NCBI RefSeq assembly: GCF_902148855.1
Contig: NC_043969.1
Span: 30,075,853-30,139,852 of the forward strand
Length of the DNA: 64,000 nt
Direction: 5' to 3'
Source of the DNA: Sphaeramia orbicularis
Lineage: Eukaryota; Chordata; Actinopteri; Kurtiformes; Apogonidae
Each line of letters starts with the position of its first letter. Position 1 is the stretch's first letter. A program made the position numbers and the translations under genes. Positions 49,065-59,000 of the stretch are shown in pieces. A model generated the notes under the pieces. The model ran no database searches, was not told the origin of the DNA, and saw nothing but the letters and a program-made list of their open reading frames with translations.

Positions 49065-49787
49065 GGTGAATCAAAGGACTCAATTCGCAACAAATGAACA
49101 AACCAAAAGAATCAAGTTAGCAAAAAGAATCAGACTTCCCATCCCTAGCCCCTACATGCCTGAAAACAGCTGACGATTATTTCATGGAGTGCATTTTCTA
49201 CAGCCTGGAAAATATTTCAAATCACTTGAATTACCATATGGTGAGGTAACTGTGGGATTTTGGCCCAGTGACGTTTAAATACTATCAAGCACGACAGCTT
49301 TATGATGGCCACATGAATAATGTTATAGTGATCCCTAGATTTAGGTGAGATTAGTGCATGTGTGTTTATGAGGAGTTTGCCTGATGTCTGTTGATGTTGG
49401 CTGATTTTATTTCTAAGCTAATAGTCTCTAGTGTTCCATGCAGATTTAGAGGAATATAAGGAACATACATGTTTTAAAGAACCTGAGAGGAAACACTGGG
49501 AAAAGTTCAACCTAGAATTCAGTGTACTATGTGGATCTTACCCATTAGCTTAGAAGTAGGGTTGGCTAACACCAACAACATGACGGTTCTATGTACAGAA
49601 CAGACAAATGTAAATGTTATTTTTTTTTTTTTATGATGTATTGTATATTTACACTGTCATTGTTTTGTTCACCATACTTTCATTCATTCAGTGTTCATGT
49701 TGTCATTTTACTTAACACATGACCAGCCATCCAATCCAGCAGCAGATTGTCATTAATGAGATACATGTCTAAGACGACCATAAAAAG
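47983..49787. other. Spacer between divergent genes 8 and 10
   Basis: Genes 8 (minus) and 10 (plus) are head to head here. Apart from a hAT-type MITE (48453-49147) and a poly-T run (49620-49632) I see no feature. The spacer could hold shared upstream control sequence. Confidence 0.6.
48453..49147. mobile_element. hAT-type MITE with perfect 8-bp target duplication
   Basis: Ends TAGTGATGGG and CCCATCCCTA are near-perfect inverted repeats, flanked on both sides by GCCCCTAC (48445-48452 and 49148-49155), the 8-bp duplication typical of hAT elements. The interior repeats GATTCGTGAA-like and AATCGTTCA-like words and includes a (GATA)n/(AT)n microsatellite (48956-49062). No transposase. Confidence 0.88.
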
Positions 49788-49794
49788 TATATAA
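49788..49794 (+). promoter_or_regulatory. TATA box of gene 10
   Basis: TATATAA 38 bp before the ATG at 49826 and 50 bp before the next in-frame ATG (49838). Confidence 0.6.
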
Positions 49795-49825
49795 CTGGCC
49801 TCAGAGGCTCTACCTCTATTTGGTG

Positions 49826-52800
49826 ATGTGTAACAACATGACTCCACCTTCCATTTATTCTAACTGTGTCCTGACTTTGTCTTCCATCTTAATTTCCTGC
49901 TTTACATTTTCTGCTCAACCTGCAGCCAGACAGTGCATTCTGCAAAACAGCTTTGAACCGGGCTTTGTGGCCAAGGGTGATTTTCTAATTGGTGGGATTT
50001 TCCCACTTCACTACAACCAGGAGATGCCAGACCTTAACTCCACCTACAGACCACCACCAGTTAAGTGCAACGGGTGAGTTACTTCAACTTCAATGGAAAG
50101 AGTTGAAGCTGAAAAAGTACATATGAAATCCATAAATACATCTGGATTGCTTTGTGACATGCTGATATTTCTGTTTCCATACTTTCTGACATATACTGTA
50201 TGTGCTATGTTATACATATGTGCTTCTGCTCCACTATAGTTTCGACCCCAGGGCTTTCCGCTGGGCTCAGACTATGAGGCTGGCAGTGGAGGAGATAAAT
50301 CAAAATACAGAGCTGCTGCCCAATTATACCCTCGGATATAAAATCTTTGATTCATGTGCGTATCCACTGACAGGCCAGAGGGCTGCTCTGGCTGTGCTGA
50401 ATGGGGTTGGAGAGGATGACTATCCAATGTGCACTGGCCCCTCTCCTCTTCTTGCTATAATTGGGGAGTCTGGATCTGCTCAGTCCATAGTGGTGTCAAG
50501 AATCCTGCAGCCATTCAAAATCCCAATGGTGAGAGCTCTATTCCCCTGAAAACTCCAAGAAATGTTAACATATCAGCTTGTAATGATATTATTTTCTTTC
50601 TTTTATTCTGTCGTCTCCTCTCAGATAAGTTACTTTTCATCATGTGCGTGTTTTACTGACAGACGGAAATATCCCAACTTCTTCAGAGTAATCCCTAATG
50701 ATGACTATCAGGTGACGTCTCTTTGTGATTAGAGTAATTCTGTTTTCTTTTCTTATATTCCTCATTTAATAGATCTTATTTATTGTATTTTATTGTAATT
50801 TAATTTGTTTGTTTTTTGTTTTGTTTTTTTTTCTTTTTGCCCAGTTTACTCAGTGCTTATTCTAGTTACTGTTACCATTATAATTATCACCATGGTTGTT
50901 ATTGTTAGTGTTGTTGATATTTTCTTGTGAGGGTCCTCGCCACCTTCTTCTTCCTTTTTCCTTTTTCTCCCCCCTTCACTCTTTACTTCTCTTCTCCCCT
51001 CTTCTTCTCCTCTTCTTTGTTCCTCCATGTCAGGTCTGGCATCTAAATGTGAATATCAAGGGGATCCGCATATACTTTTTGAAGTTTCCCTTGGCAAAGC
51101 ACATTTGTTCAGCACAAAAAGGCAGCCAGACTATCATTCTGCTGTTACGATGCTGGACAAGACAAGTTAAAAAAAAAAAAAAAAAGAGCAATTCTCTTAG
51201 ATTGTGGTGTCAGATAAATGTTTTTTTTCTTCATATGTGTTACAAGACCAAGTGAACTGGAATCTTTTTTTTTTTTTTTTTTTTTTTATGTCAGGTTAAA
51301 GCCATTGCCCAGCTGCTGGTCCATTTTGACTGGACCTGGGTGGGGCTGGTGCGAGGGGATCATGAATATGGACGCTTTGCTGTGCAAGGTCTACTCAGGG
51401 AATTACAGGGGACAAAAGTGTGTGTAGCATACCAAGAAATGATCCCTCTGCTCTACAACCGGCAGAGAGCTCTGGAGATTATGCAGGTGCATTTTACAGC
51501 TTATAGAGATTCTATTTCAAGACCTCCAACACCCCTGAGATTAGGTCCTGATGTGAAGCATGTATGCGTTTTGTAAGATTATTGTGTTATTCTACTGCAC
51601 TGTAAGCCCGGACTTTGTATTTACTAAAATGCTTTAATTACAACACATTTAAATGATTTAAGTTTTATTACATTACTATATTAAGTATATTCTACTAATT
51701 TGTAGACATAGTCAAAAGTACAAAAACAGTTTAAGTTGAATGGATTTAAATCACTAAGTTTTAGTCATGACCACACCTTTTGATCTCTGCTTTGCATTGT
51801 GGGTATTGGGCATGTGGTTGAAAATGTATTATTTTTATGTGCAGGGGTTCAGCAGGGTTGTGGTGTTAGTGTTAATTTAGACTTAATGTGTGTATGGCAA
51901 TGTTTATTGGCCTTTTTGTGTTTGTTTTTGTATTTTTGTAGAGCTGCACCTTGAGTTAGAGCCATAGGCCCAACAATGGCTTTCCTGTTCATTTTTGATT
52001 GTTCTTGTTCAATTAAAGTTTTTATGCCTTACCAAATTAAAAGCACTTCTCATATTGGCAAATGACCTTAAGCCAACTCCCTGCTTAACTCCCATCCGCA
52101 CTACAATATATTAAGTTTAATAACTATACAAAGCAAATTCACAATGCGAAAGATTTTAATTTAAGTCAACTTGGAAATGAGTACAATGAACTGATGATAT
52201 TAAGTCTAATGATTACACAAAGCAATTAACATTGGAACAAATTTTAAGTTAAATTAACTTGGCATTTAGTGTGTTGTATTTAAAATAGTAATTCCATTCA
52301 AATCAAGCATTTAAGTTTAATACACTCAAGTTTTCATAACTTATTACTTATATGTTTTAAGGCAACCGGTTTACTCAAATTTTTTAAGTAAACTCAACTT
52401 GTCTGGTCTTACTATGTGCCTTTTACTTTAACTTGGTTTCTTTCTGCTCTTTTTTTTTCACTCTTCCCTCATTCATTGTCTCTTTTTATGAAGGTAATGC
52501 GCAGCTCTGCAGCAAAAGTGGTGGTTGTGTTTTCAGCTGAGGGGGAAATGACTCCTTTCCTGAGAGACTACATGGCACAGAACATCACAGGAATCCAATG
52601 GGTGGCGAGTGAGGCCTGGGTCACGGCATCTGTCTTCACAGGGAGCGAGTATTACCCCTATCTGGGAGGCACGATTGGGTTTGGCATCAGAAAAGGCCAC
52701 ATCCCCAGACTGAGTGACTACCTGCAGACAGTAAACCCCGAAAACTACCCCAGTAATCCACTGGTGCATGAACTATGGGAAGCTCTGTATGGTTGTGCAC

Positions 52801-55165
52801 CTTCTTCTGTCTCTGGTTCGCAGTTGCCTCCCTGTTCAGGACATGAGTTACTGTTAGAGCAGCATTCAGCCTACATGAATACATCTAGCCCTAGAGTGGC
52901 TTATAATGTCTATAAATCTGTATATGCAATAGCCCATTCTCTGCACAACATTTTTCTTTGTCAATCAGGCAGTGGGCCTTTCCAAAACAAGTCATGTGCA
53001 CAAAGGAACAACATACACCCATGGCAGGTGAAATACAACATATTACTAGTATACTACTTTAAAATAACAAAAAAAAAAAAAAAAGCCTTGATATTAACTT
53101 CAATTATCTGCTTTCTAGCTCCAACACTATCTCCAGGAGGTGACATTCAACATTGCTGGTGAAGAGGTGAACTTTGACCTGAAAGGCGACTCCATACCCT
53201 ACTATGATATCATCAACTGGCAGAGAGGCACAAGCGGGAATGTAGAGTTTGTCAATGTGGGGTTGTTTGATGGAACCAAGGCTGCTGGGGAGGAGTTGGT
53301 GATCCAGGAGGATGGGATTATATGGGCAGGTCATCAGAGTGAGGCAAGCTGCTCACACTGTGTTTTTACATTCATCAGAGGTCAGCTGTTGAAGTTCTGT
53401 AGGTTGAGATGGAGGTAAGTCAGGTAGGCAGGAAAAAGTGGAAATGACATGAATTTATTTTACAGTTGGAAACCTTAACACATTTTAATGCACCTGTCAT
53501 TCTCTTCCTGATTATCCCAGTAAACAATATAGGAAAAGGTTTAAACATTGATACAAAACAAAGAAAAAAATATTTTATTTGCAGAATAATCGATTACTCA
53601 TTAAGCTTTTCATGCATGAATTATTATAAACTGAGTGGGATCATTAATCCGAAAGAGACGAGATATATATATTAGGTCAATTGTTAGTAACCTTACACAC
53701 AACTTTAATCATAAATATATTTTTAGCATAGTGTACAAAAGTCTATTTCCACAACAATAATATATAATTGATTTTGAAGAACTTAATCCAAAAAGTAACT
53801 GTAGTGGATATTAGGCATCAGTGGTAATATTAATAATCTGGTAATGTAAAAAAATATATATTAATCAGTGAATCTATGTATACATTTTGGTTGTTGTGGT
53901 GCTATAACTAGGCCAAACAGCTAATTAAGAGCAATTATTTTATATATTAGAGCTAATATTAGTTGAATATGGCTGTGCACAAAAGGATTAGTGCACTAAA
54001 CATCACAACACATATTGAGGACCAAAAGCTGAGTGTGTATTGTGTGTATATTCCTTGTAGGTGCCGGTGTCTGTGTGCAGTGTCAGCTGTCTTCCAGGGT
54101 CCCGGAAGGCTGTCCGTCGTGGGGAGCTTGTCTGCTGCTTTGACTGTGTACCATGTGACAGTGGCAAAATTAGTAATGAGACAAGTATGCTTTAAACTGA
54201 AGAAACAAAGCAGCTCCAAGTGAAATGCTCAGTTCAATGACTTTGTTTTTTCTTCTTCTTTAGATTCAGTAGATTGCACATCTTGTCCTGAAGACTTCTG
54301 GTCAAACCAATATCGAACAGCCTGCATCCCCAAGAAAGTGGAGTTCTTGGCTTATAATACTTTGGGAATAGTCCTCACAGTGATCTCCATAGTGGGTGCC
54401 TGCCTCACTGTAGCTGTCCTCATAGTCTTTGTCTATCACAGAAACACAGCCATCGTCCGTGTTAACAACTCTGAACTCAGCTTCTTCATCCTGATCTCAC
54501 TGACTCCATGTTTCCTTTGTTCCCTGGTCTTCATTGGAGAACCAACACCTTGGTCCTGTATGCTGCGTCACACTGCATTTAGCATCACTTTTTCCCTTTG
54601 CATCTCATGCATCTTTGGGAAGACTCTGGTGGTGTTGGCTGCTTTTACTGCTACAAGGCCAGGGAACAACATTATGAAGTGGCTAGGGCCCAAACAACAA
54701 AGGGCCATTATCTTCTCCTGCACCTTAGTTCAAGTGGTGATCTGCGCTGCTTGGCTCATCGATGCTCCTCCATATCCATCCAGAAACACACAATATGAAC
54801 ACTCAAAAATCATACTAGAATGCAGTGTAGGCTCCAGTCTGGCATTTTGGTGTGTTTTGGGATACATTGGCCTACAGGCCTGTCTGTGTTTTTTACTGGC
54901 TTTTCTGGCCCGGAAGTTGCCAGGCAACTTCAATGAGGCAAAGTTTATCACTTTTAGCATGTTGATCTTCTGTGCAGTCTGGCTGGCATTCATTCCTGCT
55001 TATATCAGCTCTCCTGGAAATTATGCAGATGCCGTGGAATCATTTGCTATTCTAGCTTCAAGTTTTGGGTTGTTGTTCTGTCTGTTTGCTCCCAAGTGTT
55101 ATATTATATTATTAAAACCAGAAAAGAATACTAAACAGCACCTCATGGGCAAAGAAAAGAAATGA
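49826..55165 (+). CDS. Gene 10: OlfC/V2R-like receptor with split VFT exon
   Basis: Eight exons: 49826-50073, 50240-50528, 50625-50711, 51295-51486, 52494-53027, 53119-53343, 54061-54184, 54264-55165; open for about 866 residues. The standard large VFT exon is cut twice in phase 0, after NDDYQ and after LEIMQ; the second cut lies at nearly the same place as in genes 7 and 8. Both interrupted sites read CAG|G in the spliced message. The donor of exon 4 appears to be GC (GAG|GCAAGC), which keeps the frame and matches the GC-AG consensus; nearby GT donors would shift the frame. The 7TM exon is unsplit, unlike genes 7-9, and begins CTSCPEDFW; the segment before TM1 ([10 protein letters not shown]) is one residue shorter than in siblings. 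Pocket motif ASEAW. A second start at 49838 is possible. Polyadenylation signal at 55405-55410. Confidence 0.92.
50839..51185 (+). repeat. Poly-A-ended retroposon copy in gene 10 intron
   Basis: Starts GCCCAGTTTACTCAG and ends GGACAAGACAAGTT plus poly-A; same family and orientation as 26378-26695. It carries an extra T/C-rich stretch (50950-51030). Confidence 0.65.
51600..52412. mobile_element. Probable non-autonomous DNA transposon in gene 10 intron
   Basis: The left end TGTAAGCCCGGACTTTG and the reverse complement of the right end (AGTAAGACCAGACAAGTTGA) resemble each other as imperfect inverted repeats. Interior words of the type TTTAAGTT recur. The superfamily could not be assigned. Confidence 0.45.
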
Positions 55166-55992
55166 CATGATTTCTATTCAATACTCAATGTTATGTAAAA
55201 TACCTATAATAAACTATAGTGAGGTAGTCATTATGATGTATTAATATTCATAGAAATACAAATATGGAAAATTAATGCTATTTGGTGATTCTTTCTGAAT
55301 ATGAAATACTTTCTGTTCATCTTCTAAACTGTGAAGTGTATATTTTGGACTGCTTTAAAGTTACAAATCCAGAAAATATGAAAACTTACCCATGCATTAA
55401 ACTTAATAAAGTCATGTGTTTACAAATCACTGTGTGCTAATGTATTTTATACAGTTAGGCTCATTTTCCCAGGAAAACACGGCTTATCTTCAACACAGAT
55501 TTCAACCAAAAAACTAACAAAATAATATATAAATAAATAGGTGGAAAAGAAAAATAATTTTCTTATACAATTAATTACATAAAAATACTAGAATGATAGA
55601 ATATCTGAAATGGTCATCAGAAAATGTATATGATTGGTTTATTTGTGGTTTGACAGATTAATCTTAGTTAATGGCAGTTATAAAAAGCTAAATTTGATGT
55701 GTTTATGTATTTGAAAACATGTCATATGACTCTGCTGCTGTTTAGGTGACATATCAGGTTAGTATTTCTCAACTGATTAATAATGTCACAAAGAGAAGAC
55801 TACACACACCTTCATGACATTTGTAATTATTATTGATATTTATTTTTTTTAATTTGGTATTTATGGGGAAACAACCTTATTCTACATGGCTAATTAGCAT
55901 GAACACATTCATTATTTGCATATGGTCATCCTCACTAAGCAGCCATATCTTTTGATATTAAAATTAAACATGGTGACATGATTAATTTGGCT
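55166..55992. other. Spacer between convergent genes 10 and 9
   Basis: AT-rich sequence with the gene 10 polyadenylation signal (55405-55410) and, at 55993-55998, a TTTATT that would serve gene 9 on the minus strand. Nothing else is recognised. Confidence 0.65.
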
Positions 55993-56069
55993 TTTATTTT
56001 GCTTCAAATTTTCACATTCATATATTCATACACAGAATGTTTGGCTTTTCACTTTTCACAAAACCAACT

Positions 56070-59000
56070 TCATCTGGCATATTTTCCAGTCATGCCTTTC
56101 TTGATATTTCTTTCAGGCTGAAATAAAATGATGTAACATTTGGGCACAAAGATACACAGTAATAATCCAAAACTGGAAGCTAATATAGCAAATATCTCCA
56201 CAGCCACAGTGAATTTCCCGGGAGAGCTGACATATGCTGGGATGAAAGAGATCCACACAGCCCAGAAAATGAGCATGCTGAATGTGATGAGCTTCGCCTC
56301 ATTAAATGTGTCGGGTAATTTGCGTCCCAGGAATGCCAGGAGGAGGCAGAGGAAAGCCAACAGGCCGATGTAGCCCAGAACTAAGTAAAATCCAGGAGGC
56401 CATGGCTCCAGACACTCCACGACAATCTGAAAAAAGATTAAAAATATGTATCATTGTAAGGTTTTGTACATTATGGTTGTGCAAAACTATGTTTCTCCTT
56501 ACTCTTCCAGTTGTGGCTTGGTAGGTTGGGTTCCTGAATGGAAAAGGAGGGGCACCTATAAGCCAACCAGCACAAAGACAAACCTAGAGGGATAGAAATG
56601 AACAATCACTGTTTACAATCTATGCATAATGTTTTTACAAGTAACTATATTAAATGTATGATGTGCCTATATTCATACCTGAGGAGCGGTTGTGCAGAGG
56701 AGTAGAACCCTCTGCTGAGATGGACCAAACATCCTGAGAATCCTGGAACCAGGGACACTAGTCTGAAAGGCCAGAAGAACCACGATGGTCTTAACAAGGA
56801 GGCAGGACAGACAGAGGACAAAACTGACCCCAAAAGCTGCCTGACGGAGCCGACATGTCCACACAGACGGCCGGCCGATGAACACAAGGGAACACAGGAA
56901 GCAGAGTTTCAGCGACAGAAGAAGCAAGAAACTTATTTCGGAGTTGTTGGCCCTGACGATGGGAGTGGATCGGAAACGGTGGAAAACAGCGGTGATGATG
57001 GTTGTCAGAACAACACCCAGCAGAGTGAGTGTGACCAGGATGATGCCCATCGTGTCGTAGAAAGACAGGAATTCTTCTACTCCAGCGACACATATGACCT
57101 TTTCTTTGTCTGACCAGTAATACTCAGGACATTTTGTGCATTCAGTGGAACCTGAGAGAGGACACACAGCAGACGAATAAACACACAAACTCCCCTATAC
57201 TCAGAAAAGACCTCTTTATGATGAACTTTGATAACTGATGATGCCCAGTGTATTATCTTATTATGGGCGTTTAAAACTTATTCACAAACGGACTATGAGA
57301 ACTATGTTACTTAAGTATAAGCTACTGACTTACAAAGACATAGTCCATAAAAAAAAAAAAAAAAACAAAACAAAACATGAATTTGATCATGTGAACCAAA
57401 GGAAACTGTACATTTTATACATCTCCTAAATGTTTGTTGGATGTATGTCTATATGTGTATGTCAAATAAAAAAATCAGTTAAAAAAAAAACAAAACTTAT
57501 TCACTGTACAAAACATGAATGATTGAACTACCAGTCTGGTTGCTGATCTCTCCATCAGCACAGGGCAGACAGTCAAAGCAGCAGCGAGGTTGTCCAGGTC
57601 GTCTGGCCTGTCGCCTACCTGGTGAGCATGGGGCACTGCACTGAGACACAGGCACCTTGGAAAAGACCAACTTCAATTCAATTATTTGTATCACTTTTAA
57701 ATGTCCAGTTTTCTGACCTCATATGTCTTAAAATAATTTGGACCCACCTGTGACTGTCCATCTGTCCATATAATGGTCCTTTCCTCCATCTTCAGCTGAT
57801 GTCCCAAAGGAGCTGAACCATCATAACTCCCCACTTTTATAAATCTAAACAGTGTTATGATTATTATGTTTGTACTTTTTTCACTGGGCTAAATAGTCCT
57901 CATAATGTCATAATTCAGTGAAATTAAATAAGAATAAGAATAAGATTAAACAAACAAAACTACAATTGTTGATTTTTTTTTCATCTTTAAGGAAAAGATT
58001 ACCTCATTTCACCCTCATTGTCCTTCTGCCAGTTTATAATGTCATAAAGAGGAACCGGCTCACCATTGGAGTCAAAATGTACTTTTTCACCAAACTGGTT
58101 GGTGAAATTCACTGTTTTCAGATGTTGTAGCAACTGAATAAAAAGAGGAAGAGTGAAAACAGTGAGATGATTTTGTGCAGAAAAAAGAGTTACATTCATA
58201 ATGACATGGATGCATTTTGGAATTAACTCACCTGCAAAGACGTAAATGGTTTATTTTTGTCACACTCTCCCTTTTGTCCTGCAGAATCACAGTTCAGTAA
58301 ATAGTGCAATGCATGTGCAATAGCATAGACAGCTTTATACACATTATGGGATATTCTGACTTGGGAGAAATCAGTATAACTGCTGTGAGTGTGCTGTAGA
58401 CTCTCTGAACCAGTGCAGACAGGTTTTTCAGCAGCACTTTTATACTTTCTATCACCTGTCCCATCGTGTAGACTCGAATTTTCCCCAAATGGCCTAACCA
58501 TGGACTCAGATCTGTTCTGAGAGTCAGGAGCGTATCCAGATCCCACAAATTTATCCAGTGTTTCTACAGTGTTTTCTTCATATTTTTCTCCAAAAAATAA
58601 TAGCTTACAATCAAACAGGTCTTCCCAAAACATGTTAACAAATTCCATCCCAGGTTTGGGAGACGGACGAACATTAAGGAGGAACTCTTTCAAGCCTGGG
58701 ATCGTAACTCCGGGGAAAGAGAAGCCCAGTGTGCCTGTCAGGAGAGGGTGGAAGAGAGGTGAGGTCAACAGGCTCGCAGTTACCCACGCTTCACTGGCGA
58801 CCCACTGGACCCCTGTTACATTCCTCTGAGACAGCTGGGAAATACAGCAAACAATGAAAGAAGCAGATGAAGAAATTAATTAACCTGAGCAATAATAAAA
58901 TGTATGTTATTTTGGTTGCACTTGTCTTTGTGTAATGTTTCTAACAAGTGTGTTCACCTCTAAAAACAGCTCCAGCAGCTGTCCCTCTGTTGCAAATACC

